A DNA stretch of 64,000 bases from Dactylonectria macrodidyma (taxonomy: Eukaryota; Ascomycota; Sordariomycetes; Hypocreales; Nectriaceae). Below, in pieces: positions 1 to 10,045 of this stretch. The stretch is from positions 248,001 to 312,000 of the forward strand of contig JAGMUV010000037.1 of assembly GCA_020744425.1 (NCBI GenBank). Direction: 5' to 3'. The position numbers and the translations under genes are program-made. The notes beneath the pieces are model-generated. The model made no database searches, was not told the DNA's origin, and was given only the letters and a program-made list of their open reading frames with translations. Every line of letters begins with the position of its first letter. Positions within the stretch are counted from its first letter, which is position 1.

Positions 1-202
1 GCGACCCCGCACCAAAAAAGACCTGTGACATCAAGTGGATATCTTACCCCTCAGTTGAATGTTACATACTAGATTGTATGAGGAAATAATCTGCATTACA
101 GTGGGGGGCCAAGCCCCTTAGTCTCACACTACTTGCCCGAGTTTACTGAGTTGTTACGGTACAGAGGGCGAGACAATAAGCGCGTTTCCTAATAGAGAAA
201 GG

Positions 203-327
203 TCAATTCATAGATGACGTCATTTTTTGTATTCCATACGTATGGAATAAGCTTCCATACGAAGAGAAATTCGTAATCCATACAAGAATGGTTCCATAGG
301 GAGTATGGAATATAGATAGAAAGCCTG
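203..327. mobile_element. One arm of a hAT-type MITE (same family as 5531-5942)
   Basis: The stretch carries the palindromic word ATTCCATACGTATGGAAT and ends in GATAGAAAGCCTG. That is the terminal sequence of the 412-bp element at 5531-5942, and the TGACGTCATTTTTTGTATTCC segment is shared with that element's left arm in reverse. Only one arm lies in the window, so target duplications cannot be checked. It has no coding capacity. Confidence 0.6.
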
Positions 328-352
328 CCCTGCGGAGGCCTACACGAATCGT

Positions 353-445
353 CGGGTGGTTATGCAAGCTCTGTACGAAACGGAAACAGCTTAGTGCAAA
401 GGCCCTCTGGGGTGTGTCCCCCCGGGCGAATAAAAAACCTACCTA
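353..445 (+). mobile_element. 5'-truncated LINE 3' end with microsatellite tail and 14-bp TSD
   Basis: A fragment of about 93 bp ends in CCCCCCGGGCGAATAAAAAA followed by an (ACCT)n tail. It is bounded by the exact 14-bp duplication CCTACACGAATCGT at 339-352 and 446-459. The same 3' sequence recurs at 18349-18394. Extreme 5' truncation, a simple-repeat tail and variable-length target duplications are hallmarks of target-primed reverse transcription by a non-LTR retrotransposon. Confidence 0.75.
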
Positions 446-796
446 CCTACACGAATCGTTCAGCAAGAACTGCCGAAGCTCTACCCCGTCCAGAGCGAGT
501 AGGACGACGGATGCGATAACATTCCCCCGACAATACTAACTCCCGACTAAGCCCCACGCACCCTCGTGGCACAACAGCAGGTCTCGCTTCAGCGGCCGAA
601 GATAGGAAACTGAACACTTGGAGAATTGCCTTCAAGCGCACTTGCCACTACTTACTAACCCCACGAGACCCTGCCGAGGAAAGGACAATGTGATATGGAA
701 ACATTGGCATCTGGATAGAGTCAGGGCTTTTTGTAACACGAGGAATCATTCGAAGGGCATACAGAACATAAGCTAGGTCCCTGTGAGGTTTAGTCC

Positions 797-833
797 TCCC
801 GGGCGTAATAAATTCCATTCCATTCCATTCCTT
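797..833 (+). mobile_element. LINE 3' terminus with (CCATT)n tail
   Basis: CTCCCGGGCGTAATAAA is followed by a CCATT microsatellite. This matches the GGGCGTAATA 3' signature seen at 353-445, 18349-18394, 27345-27378, 59755-59830 and 60240. The 5' limit and target duplication could not be fixed. The rest of 460-1010 shows nothing recognisable. Confidence 0.5.
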
Positions 834-1010
834 GAGTGGGTGGGCCTCTGGAGCAGGCTTATCATGTGTTATTGGATGGCTGCGCGGTTATTTACAAAGC
901 AGCGAGGGGGATTTCACCCCTCTGCAATCAATCGCTTCTCTTGATCTTTCACTTATTTGGCTGACTCAGTATTTCGTAGATTGTTCCAGTCTCTCAAAAC
1001 ACTGTGCGTC

Positions 1011-2266
1011 ATGTCGCCCTCGGAGACGGTCGAGCCCGGACAACAGGATCCAGCTAGCCCCTCGGTGCCACTGCTCGACTATGGCTGCACACCGTGGAGA
1101 ATAAGTAGCCAACGTGTGGCCGACTTGTACGATTCGGGAACCAAGTTCTGGACAAAGAGTGACCTAGTAGATATCGAACGACAACTCGAACAATCCGCCA
1201 CCCTCGACAAATTTACCATCCAGTGTATTGATGGTAAGCAAGTGCAAGTGAAAAACCCCTTGTTCGGGGCAGAAAAGCCAATCTGGTAGTACTATTTCAA
1301 CTCGACACTGTACGAACTTTGGAGCTGACCTGCTCCGCTAATTCCCAGGAAACCATTCGTCGAGTACCAAGAGTACTGGAAACTCGTTGCATCAAAGCCT
1401 GACGGCTCCAGCGAAACGTACTACTGCTCCTATCTTGTAGGCTGGAGAAACCAGTTGATGCGTGACTTCCGCGGCAACATCGAAGACTGGACAAGGCTTT
1501 TCGAGACTAAGAGGCAGCTCTGGAACGGGAGTATCACTTGCGAGTCCTTCAAGTCGCGACTCAGGAAGCTCCTGGCCGCCCGTAAAGTGACCAAGATCGT
1601 CTGCTTCGGGCTCGGCGATATGGCGCGCAGACCCCCCGAAGTGACGATCTTGCCAAACCAAGCGGCTAAGCAGCTGGGCCTGGAATCGGATGGCGCTGAC
1701 GTACACGCAGAAATGATACAGCACGCGGCGGCATTGACCATGGCAGAGGAAATCCGTCGCCACGACAGCAAGGCGATTCGACTGCTTGCCCAGGATCCCC
1801 AGTATACGGATGATACAAAGGAGTTTTTGAGGGAAAAGGGGTTCGAGATCGTAGGGAACTTCGGGGGCGGAGGCTTTGCGGAAGTTGACGACGAATCTAT
1901 CGTGTTCTCCGCCTGGGTCGCTGCGCCTGTCAAGCAAATCGTTGCCGATCTTGCTCGGCCCGCTGCATTCATCACGGTGGGTGACAATCGTTCACCTTTC
2001 AACCGCTTCAAGTAAGTGTCTTCCTATCGAATAAGGGCACCCGGGTCAGCCTAGTAAGAAGCTGGACGCAAGTTTCATTGCCTGACGCTTGCAGTAAACC
2101 GTTTGCAGATGGAGAGTCACCCCGGACGAGGCAGATGTGGCAGGGTTATGAGCACTGGGACTTCCCAACTTCGTCTGTGGAAGTCGAGGTGATGAAGGGG
2201 TTAGACAAGTTGAAGATATTCACCAGGACCAGAGGAGAAGATGCTGTCAGGGCTTCTTCGGGGTGA
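1011..2266 (+). CDS. SRR1-like domain protein, three exons
   Basis: The exons are 1011-1285, 1349-2011 and 2095-2266 and splice in frame to 369 residues. Intron 1 (63 bp) has a GTAGTA donor and a CTGAC branch site; intron 2 (83 bp) has a perfect GTAAGT donor. The central exon shows the fungal SRR1-like pattern: KIVCFGLGDMA, a following conserved His (VHAEM), LLAQDPQYTDD, GGGGFAEVDDESIVFSAW and PVKQIVADLARPAAF. SRR1 proteins are linked to regulatory and clock functions in plants and yeast, but the biochemical role of the fungal family is not settled. The ATG at 1011 is the first in-frame Met and precedes the conserved N-terminus. The gene looks intact and is the leftmost host gene. Confidence 0.85.
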
Positions 2267-3682
2267 AAAGAGAACAATGTTCTTAGCTGCGATGGCATCT
2301 GCGAACCTACATGTGATGGGACAAGAGCACGAATGAGGTCAGGTGCGACTTGGGTAAAGTGATTGTTTACAAGGAGAGAAAGAGATTCCTAAGGAAAGCT
2401 CTAACGTAAGCTATTTACACAATATTCATGAAGTGAGACTATTCATAAAGTATGAAAGTCACATGATCGTTCCCTCACAAAAACAGTATTTTGGCGTTTA
2501 GGATCCGTTTCTCTCCTCCCGTTGTTGTCCTGGCCAGTTGTCAACACCCAAACACGGATATCTATTGAACATTTACTCTCCAAACAGCCTAATTTGAATG
2601 ATTCCATTCTGTTTTGGACTTCCGCTGCTCAGCAGCTGGGATTTTTCGAGGTCCTCGAGTAGACCCCTCCAGCGAAATTTCCTAGGTGCGGTTTTGTCGA
2701 TAGTTTCGGCCAGCTGCCTTTCCAAGACCCAATTTAGGCCGAGATCTGACCATGGCCTTAGAATGGGCCTGAACTTGGATGAAGCTGAATACATTTCGAG
2801 TGTATGTACCAAGGTCTGTCGCCTTTCTATTTTTGAGTGAGTCCTATTTTTGGTCCTATGGCCTGACGCTGGGTCCTCGTGGGACTGAAATTGGTACCTG
2901 TCAATGTTGCAAGGTAGGCTACGTAATGGGATTTTACATGCTTGCTGCGTCGACTAGTTCAGGGGCTGAAGGCAACGTCGTTACTGAGATTGATTGAGTA
3001 TACAGGAGGAAGCAATGAGCCATTCGAAAGGACTTTATGCCGGTGAGATGGCCTTAGTTCCCGAGTTGATTATCCTCATTCCGGTGTTGCCCGAGTCATC
3101 CATTGCCCAACATCCCTTCTTCTGCGTTCTCCCTCGTTCCACGGCGTCATGAGTCCTTGTGGTGCCTACTGTTAGTGGCTAGGATAAATAGCACAAACAA
3201 GCTGGGTTCCCCGGCGAGGGTCCTGCGAATCATCAACGAGTAGTCTGCCTAGACCAGCTATATAAGTATGCTGACCGACTCCTAAATGAAAGCCAGATAT
3301 CCATAAAGCTCCCTAATACCCTCCACCTTCGTGCACTTTGTGAGAGCTGGTGCATGCCCCTTCACTCCTCTTGTTACCATATTTTTCAACATGCCATTTC
3401 CCTTCGGATTGCTTTGCGATCTCCTCGAGAGACTCGAGAGAAACGCCAGGAGATCATCGAGCATCGACAGGATCCACGAACGTGACACGCTTACCATCCT
3501 TGCCTTGTCCAACGAACACAATGCAATCATTCCACGACGAGGCCCAGAAGCCGTTGCATTCTTATGTCGGCATCATACCGCAAAGTAATTATCGCTTTGG
3601 ATTGGCCAGTGCTGCGACTCTGGTGGAAAGTCAACGCCCATCGGTACCCGCGACTGTCTCGGCTGGCTGTTGATATTGACAA
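2267..3682. other. Intergenic, no supported gene
   Basis: About 1.4 kb. Several short open frames on both strands overlap each other and show no recognisable domain or convincing splice structure. No terminal repeats or LTRs were seen. Confidence 0.5.
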
Positions 3683-4161
3683 GTGATGTGGTTGAGTTTT
3701 ATATGGGCTGGTGGATTTTTGCTGTCCCAAAGGGTGATGCGTCCGAAAGTGGTGGGGCATGGTAGCATGTCTGCCAAAATGGTAGAGGCATGTGAGTGCA
3801 TTAAAAGCTGGATAAGGGTTCCAAAGGGGAAAAGCAGGTCGCTTCTTGCAGGGGTGTTTAGGGGAACGGAGGATATCGACGCGGCTGTAAGGATTCTCCA
3901 AGAAGATATTGAGGTGGTCAAGGGGGAAGAAAGCGATGGCGAGACTAGCGAATTGGTAGCATAGGTAGGCAGGCAATGCGAAACATCTTTGAGGTGCCCA
4001 GTGGTAAGGTGTATGTCGGCACCGAGGTTGCCAAAGTCAGGGGGGAAAAAACAAAAGAATTAGATATTGATTCATATGAAACTGAAACTATACTGGCGTC
4101 CGGTTTCATGAAACTGAAACTCGCCCCAGTTTCAGTTTCATAGCGTGTCTATCCAGCACTG
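3683..4161 (+). mobile_element. 3' end of a hAT element (transposase C-terminus plus TIR)
   Basis: A C-terminal hAT peptide (SMSAKMVEACECIKSWI, then FRGTEDIDAAVRILQEDIE) ends at 3964. A non-coding 3' end follows with repeated GTTTCAGTTTCAT words, ending at GTCTATCCAGCACTG (4161). The copy at 61175-63010 (minus) has the same protein and the same terminus, CAGTGCTGCATAGACACGC. Here the dimerisation domain upstream of the Met is degenerate, and the rest of the element is absent. Confidence 0.75.
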
Positions 4162-4880
4162 GTCGAGGAGCTGTTGCTGCTGAAGCTGATGACTTCGCAT
4201 TTCTTGCCGCTTCGGCGGAAGCTTCCTGGCGTAAGGCGGAGGAATACTTCAGGAAAGCGGATGAGACACTAGCATATTATGCCGCCATTGCGCTGAATCC
4301 GACTCTCAAAAACCAGTGGTACGTCGAGGCTTGGACACACGAAGAAAAGCAGGCATGGATCCCAAGCGTTACGAGGCTTGTTAGGGGGCTCTGGCTAGAA
4401 GAGTATCGGAGAAGACATTCTACAAAGCATGCTTCAGTTTCCGCTTCGTTCTGCCCAACTTTACCTGTTCCGGTTAGAAAGGACAAGGCCTTTGTGGCTG
4501 TCAAGAGCCATAAACGACTGAAGCTTCGTCACGAGGCCCTGGCAACCGACCCTCCCGCCGTCGACTTGCTCGATCAATTCCTTGAAACAGATGTTATCCC
4601 GCTTGGTGAGGACGAAACCTCTGACGCTATCCGTTATTGGAACGACCGCTACTACACACAGCCGGATCTAGCACTTATGGCTCTGGATGTTCTGGCCGTT
4701 CCATTAATGCTAGACGAGTGCGAGCGGCTATTCAGCTGCGCCAAAATACTGCTTTCTGACCGGCGGTCAAGGCTTAAAATAGATATCATTGAAGCCAGCG
4801 AGCGCCTCCGAACCTGGTACGACCCCCTGCACGGAATACTTTTGAGGATATCAACATCGGGAGACTTGAAGGGAGTCTGA
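4162..4880 (+). pseudogene. hAT transposase C-terminal fragment (second family)
   Basis: From just after the preceding TIR an open frame runs about 240 codons to a stop at 4880. Its C-terminus is a hAT dimerisation domain: YWNDRYYTQPDLALMALDVL, then a CERLFS motif and SDRRSRLKIDIIEASERL. The catalytic N-terminal two thirds are missing, so it is a remnant. The upstream hAT piece ends exactly where this frame begins, so the junction is probably an insertion point. No matching left junction remains to give a target duplication. Confidence 0.8.
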
Positions 4881-5305
4881 TCTGCAGGGGACTTGGGAGT
4901 TCGGGGAGGGATCTGAAATTAGAATGGGCCATGAGGACCTTCAGACCGTCGATCAAGATGGTTTCTTTGACGGGGAAAATACTGCTCAGGGGGGCTTGCG
5001 GTAGCCACTGTTATTGATGCCAAATACACTCCGCAACAGCATTGAACAAGGATCGATTTCGCAGTAAATCTCGCGGCGACTCTTAGCAAAATGCGGAATA
5101 CTCCTAATCCATTTGGAGAATTGGATTTGCATTGGCGCTCCTGGAGTCCCCAGCTCTGTGCATTGGACTGGACTGGGTCCGACCTCGAAATCCAGTCCAG
5201 TCCTGTCCAACAAGATCACTGATTGAGGTATGTTTATAGCTTGGTTAAGTAACGTACAGCTTATTTACCTGTCAGTATACTCATCTCACGTCTCTCAGCT
5301 ACTAC
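4881..5305. other. Intergenic between hAT remnant and pogo element
   Basis: No supported gene or terminal repeat was seen. It might be the far flank of the piggyBac remnant that the pogo element split, but I could not recognise piggyBac sequence here. Confidence 0.4.
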
Positions 5306-5530
5306 TATGCACAACTACCCTTTCGCTAACCCCACCCTTTCGCCACGCAAAAAAAAAAAAGCACCACCAAAAATCAGCAACTTTACTTACACAGAGCTTG
5401 ACCAAAATGATAGATATGCGCAAAATTGTCCGTCTTATAAATAATAATTGCACATATCTATTGAATCCTGGGTCTTTTGATAAGCCGCCCTGATCGCGTG
5501 GTTGGTTGATGGGGTATGGTTTCCTCTCTG

Positions 5531-5942
5531 CAGGCTTTCTATCCATATTCCATACTCCATACAGGCCTGTATGGAATATGGAATATGGAATGCACCTCGT
5601 ATGGAAGCTTATTCCATACGTATGGAATACAAAAAATGACGTCATCTCTCACACTGCTACTATCGTAAAGAATCAGGTTTAGGAGCTCTGCAATTCAGTA
5701 ATTATACAGTGGTTTACCTGCTGTCGGCTGCAGACAGAGCTGAGTTTGAAGTATGAAACAGCATAAACGAGGGGTTTGGGATCACTCTGAAACAGACTGC
5801 AGTAGCGGGGATAATATTTTCCGGAATAATCCATTATTCCATACGTATGGAATACGGACGGCCCGTATGGAATACGGAATATGGAGTATGGAACATTCCA
5901 TACTCCATCACTTATTCCATACGAGTATGGATAGAAAGCCTG
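5531..5942. mobile_element. 412-bp hAT-type MITE inside the pogo element
   Basis: The ends are CAGGCTTTCTATCCATA and its inverse, with about 110-bp arms rich in ATTCCATACGTATGGAAT-type palindromes. It is flanked by CCTCTCTG (5523-5530) and CCTGTCTG (5943-5950), an 8-bp duplication with one mismatch that fits hAT mobilisation. It has no coding capacity. A related arm lies at 203-327. Confidence 0.75.
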
Positions 5943-5950
5943 CCTGTCTG

Positions 5951-7643
5951 ACCTCAATGACCGAGCCAGCCTCCGATTCTGACTCCTGCTCGCCTGAATA
6001 GCCACCTTCCACCACAACAGGCATATTTTCAGTCTCCTCTTCTGGTATGGCTTCTCCACCAGCTAGAGTCTCACCAAGAGTCATAAAACGTTTGTTAGGA
6101 TTCGGCACCGCCTTCCTCTTCTTCCCTCTCTTCAGGCGAGCCAATTCCTCCTCTAGGCTAGCAATCCTCACAGTATGCGCCGCTACCGTCCGCTGTTGAG
6201 CCTCAAAGCCCTTGGCTATTACCTTGTACCGCCTTCGTGTCTTTGGTGTTTTGTTCAGCCCAAGATCACGAATTTGACGGCTCGTCTTTGGTGTATCGTC
6301 CGAGTCAAAATACGGCCTGGGTTCGGGAGTCGCTCTTGGGCTGCCTTTTGGCCTATCTTCTTGGATTTCTGGGTGCCGCAACGCTTTGGCACGTGAGATC
6401 GGCCAATTCCCAGTAACCCTCCAGCCAGAGAGTATATTCTTCTCAGTCATTCCAACTTGACGAGCCTTGGCGTAGGCCCTGATGAAATTAACCTTGTCCA
6501 TTGGAGTGGAATCAGTCAACGAAGCGAACTTTTCCAACTCTCGTCGATATGCGGCTTTGGAGGCATTGAATACTCCATTGTCCAACGGCTGGAGCCCATG
6601 AGAGCAGTGTGCTGGCAGATAGCAACAATAAACGTTGTTCAAAAAGCACGTGGCCATCCATTCATCCTTCCGTCGCTCAGTAGTGATCTTGAGCAGAAAG
6701 AAACGAAGAACATACCGTTGCATGACTCCCATGACCATCTAAAATGATCAGTCTCGCGTCAGAGTCGTCGGCAGGCATGGTCTGGGGCAGATAGACTCTT
6801 TCAAGCCATTCAACGCCAATGTGGTCGTCAGTCCACCCGTTAGGTGAAGTTATGTAATACCAGTCTGCTATCTTCTTGAATTCCTCAAGAAACCACTGTT
6901 TCTGGAGTTCTTTCCCCTTGAAGATTATGCCGGGGATTAAGGCGCGGCCGTCAGCAGTGACAGCTTCGATAAATGAAGTCCAATTTCGAGTTTGTGGTCC
7001 CTTGAGAAATGCCTTCCGTTTTGGGTCAGCGCTTCCAACAACCAGGCTATCTAAGCCTAAATAAAAAGGATTAGTCGGTCAAATTTCAATCATTGCCAAG
7101 GTATACAGATAGATGCTTGCCGAAACCAGTCATAATACCCCCTTCGTCAACGTTGACGGTGTTTTCAGGCTTGATCCAGCCATACTGGCCCTCCCTGATA
7201 TCAAAGTACCAATGAACTGCCTTAGGTGTGAAAGAGTCAAACCTTTTGGCTTCTTGACGTCTGCCCATCTTGGTCTTCAGGTCTGTGCGGCGGTTGATAA
7301 ATCTGGTCACCCAATTGCGTCCTAACTCGGAATGTTCGCCCTGCTGTCTCAACAAGCCCATGACGCAAGCGCGGATCTGATTGTGGGACGGAGCATAGCC
7401 CAAGGATTCCTGGCGGAGTATCCAGAAAGCCAATCTGTCCTCTTGATTCTTGGACAAACGTCGGCGAGGCTGAATCTGCTCTTTCACGTCTGTCTGGCCG
7501 TTAAGTCTGTCGATTAGAGTCCTTCGGGGCACTACCCGTCTCTGAGCCGCTTGAGAGGGTGAAAAGCCATTATCAGTAATATCCAATATAGCCTCAGCCA
7601 TGTCGTCCTCTGTATATTCCCATCGAAGCCGCGATATAGGCAT
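5951..7643 (-). CDS. Fot1/pogo transposase (DDE_1), interrupted C-terminus
   Basis: Exons are 7643-7121, 7056-6716 and 6666 down to the MITE junction at 5951. Order: an N-terminal psq/CENP-B-type HTH region (IDRLNGQTDVKEQ, then GRNWVTRFINRR), then DDE motifs NVDEGGIM, ILDGHGSH and HGLQPLDNGVF, then a basic coiled-coil tail. Intron 1 appears to be GC-AG: its donor reads GCAAGC where the copy at 24.3 kb has GTGAGT. The MITE at 5531-5942 interrupts the last coding segment, downstream of all catalytic residues. If translated, the protein would pick up a foreign tail from the MITE. Confidence 0.8.
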
Positions 7644-7945
7644 TTTTTTGTCGTTGTCAAAGACAAAGACCAAAAAACATGAGAAAGAGCGTTGAGGATC
7701 TTGGTGACTGAACTGACAATATTTCAATAGCACGGCCTGCATATATCGCATACCCCGCACAGCCTTACAGAGTCAAAACAATTACCTCCAATCATTTCTA
7801 TAATCAATAGAGGTAATTTCTTTTAGGTAGCTATTTATTTTGGCCAACTTTCGTGTAAGTGAAATTGACGAGTTTACGTGGTGCTTTTTTTTTTTGCGTG
7901 GCGAAAGGGTGGGGTTGGCGAAAGGGTGGTTGTGCATGGTACCCC

Positions 7946-8274
7946 TTTCATGCAGCTCTGTTGCAATCTTGTCGTTACGTCGGTCAGTGAAAATACCACT
8001 ACGGGCCCGGAGGCGGAACGGATGATATGGTGAAAACGTTGAAAATAACTGCTCAACTAAGGCATTACGCCATTCGGCATGATCCCGTCGACGGGGCGTC
8101 CAGGTCCCGTATTTCGAATCAAGCTTGTAGGCATTGCTCATCACTGTGCCCAGCAGGAATCCCCAGATTATTGGCGGCGTTGGCCCACGTTTCCACCTAA
8201 ATTTCCATGCATTCTCGGCCCGTAGCTGGTCTGCGATGTCTGCAGCCCCCATTTGCATGTTGTAGTCGTGTATG
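7946..8274 (-). pseudogene. piggyBac-type transposase fragment (DDE_Tnp_1_7)
   Basis: A minus-strand frame reads CIHDYNMQMGAADIADQLRA, then a PIIWGFLLGTVMSNAYKLDS segment. This is the conserved stretch after the third acidic residue in piggyBac-like transposases, where D-x-x-D-Q and an aromatic/hydrophobic block are typical. The frame is cut on the left by the pogo element and on the right by a hAT terminus beginning at 8275. It is a fragment of a formerly longer gene. Confidence 0.65.
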
Positions 8275-9040
8275 CAGGGTTGAAAGCCACTCCACTCAAT
8301 CCACTGGCTGCTCGAGTGGAGTGGGTAGATCATAATCCACTGAATATCTCAGGATAGTGGATCCACTGGAAGCCATTGTGGATTAGGGTGGATTGGGTGG
8401 ATTGGCAAGTGCCTCCATTCGCGATGGTGAAGCTATTCCCGAAGCTTTTGCCCACGTAAGTGCGTAGTTCCAACTTCCAGAAGCTCGAAGTGAGACTATC
8501 TCAAACTGGCTTCCATCTCGTCTTGAGCGCTCGCCACCTGAGTTAGCCACTTTGTTGCCCACCCTTCAAGCTGCTGATCTGACATCTGAGCCAATTCGAC
8601 GTTAACTTTTTCTTCGTCTACCGAGATAAAGAAGGGATCTAAATCGTGAATAATATCCGCCCTCAGCCAGGAATGCAATACCTGGCGCATCCCGATAATC
8701 TGGGCTCCAAGTTGGTGGCGCAGAAGGTTCACCATCCGACCTGCTGCTGAGAAAAGACGCTCATACACTCTGCAGACATGGGTTGTACCGGTATTGTGAG
8801 AAATCAAGCGCCATTCGCGATAAGTTTGGATACTTGAATCGCTTCTCGTGCCAAACTTTCTACCGGGTTTGCCATTAAGTGAGAGGATCGCAGATCGTCA
8901 CTTTCGCAGTGCGTAACCCAATGTCGTGGATGTCGAGAGAGGGGGTCTAAGTTGAATGGGGAAGATAGGGCGTCGGGCAGGGCGTTGATTCGGGAGCCGC
9001 CGCTATCGGAAACATCGACGTAAGAATTGGGCGAGGTCAT
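8275..9040 (-). mobile_element. 3' end of a hAT element with transposase C-terminus
   Basis: The terminus CAGGGTTGAAAGCC at 8275 is followed by about 180 bp rich in GTGGATT words. A minus-strand reading (9040 to 8496) then ends in a hAT dimerisation region: CRVYERLFSAAGRMV, then GMRQVLHSWLRADI. The same terminus and subterminal region recur at 60023-60200, and a related end lies at 15100-15231. The N-terminal and catalytic parts are missing, so the copy is dead. No 8-bp duplication pairs with CGTGTATG (8267-8274). Confidence 0.75.
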
Positions 9041-9676
9041 GGTAAAAAGATGTCTTGATCATGTCGATATCGCAATGCATGGTTGGCAGTCAAAGGTCAG
9101 CAGGTTGTCGAGGGAGCGCGAAAAAACGCGGCCAACGCGTTGTGGCACGTTATGTCCGCATCTTGCAGATGTTTCGGGTACTTCCTGCTCAGGCTAATTT
9201 GTGTGGGGAAGCAAGTCGTGAGGGGCTGAATTCGTCAAGTCCCTAATAGCATCCAAGTACGAACTGACGCGGTAAATGCATCTAGCAATTGTTCGCGCAG
9301 TACTGAAATAATGAAGCCTCTGGACGCGTTTTTCGAATCGCCTTGCAGAAGTCTATTGAGTAGTATAAATTTCGTACCATGAGTCCAAAACGTGGATAGT
9401 CGAGGTACTCGAAATGCGGTTTTGCAACTAGACCTTGTACGAATGACTAACTGCCGTCATGACGATATGGGATTCCATGAGGAAATCTTAAGCGCACAAG
9501 CCGAGATCTATATCATTCGAATGAGAAAACCCAGAATATTCGAATAGTACTCATTTAATTTGCGTATTGTAAAAGCGCACTCTCTGGAAGCTTCATGATG
9601 TTTTCGATATAGGGTAGAAGGATTACTGCGACGGTGGGGCGCATCAGACACTGTTAGGGTCTCTCTGCCAAATTAT
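9041..9676. other. Intergenic, nothing recognised
   Basis: About 640 bp without a convincing coding frame, repeat or terminal motif. Confidence 0.4.
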
Positions 9677-9830
9677 ATGGGCGCTCCTAACTGCTCCACT
9701 TCTAATCCACCCAATCCACCCACTCCACTCCACGAGATCGTCTGGTGGATTCGGTGGATTATACGGAAGGCTATATCTAGCACTGGGTCAAAACGCATTT
9801 TCCATCCATTTTCGTCAATACAGGGACCCC
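9677..9830. repeat. hAT-like terminal region, inverted relative to 15100-15231
   Basis: GTGGATT/AATCCAC words are followed by ACGGAAGGCTATATCT and CACTGGGTCAAAACG. The same words appear in reverse complement at 15100-15231, so two related ends face each other across the 9.9-15.1 kb module. This copy lacks the outermost CAGGGTTG. Confidence 0.6.
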
Positions 9831-9934
9831 ACCCCACACCACCCTTGCCGCCGACCCCCCCTGAGTATATGGATTAATCAATATCCATGTACACCCTACG
9901 ACCTAAAGGTATTTGAAATTAATGTGTTCGAGCG

Positions 9935-9995
9935 GCCCGTCCGGGGGCGGACGAGCATTTACGTGGCCGTTCGCCCCCAGACAGGCCGCTCGCAC
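9935..9995. repeat. Inverted repeat upstream of the 10046 gene
   Basis: GAGCGGCC and GGCCGCTC bracket two inverted GGGGGCG words (GTCCGGGGGCGGAC and CGTTCGCCCCC). The structure ends about 50 bp before the ATG at 10046 and could form a hairpin. It may be a control or terminal element of the module, but that is inference. Confidence 0.5.
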
Positions 9996-10045
9996 ATTTA
10001 TCCCTCTTCATTTAACGCAATGTCCTAGATCTATCATAATTCGTT

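Larger units (their letters stand above)
5306..7941 (-). mobile_element. Fot1/pogo-like Tc1-mariner element with long inverted termini
   Basis: The ends are imperfect inverted repeats of roughly 90 bp. The left is TGCACAACTACCCTTTCGC..., then a long A run and GCACCACC. The right is the reverse of TGCACAACCACCCTTTCGCC..., again with the A run. The left end abuts TA and the right end TG, consistent with a decayed TA target. Inside is a minus-strand DDE transposase gene (5951-7643) interrupted near its C-terminus by a MITE. On the right, the piggyBac remnant reading resumes directly after the terminus. Confidence 0.75.

Noticed and set aside
5295..5645. 116-codon minus-strand frame over the MITE arm
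   Set aside because: It translates repeat and terminal sequence of the pogo element and MITE.
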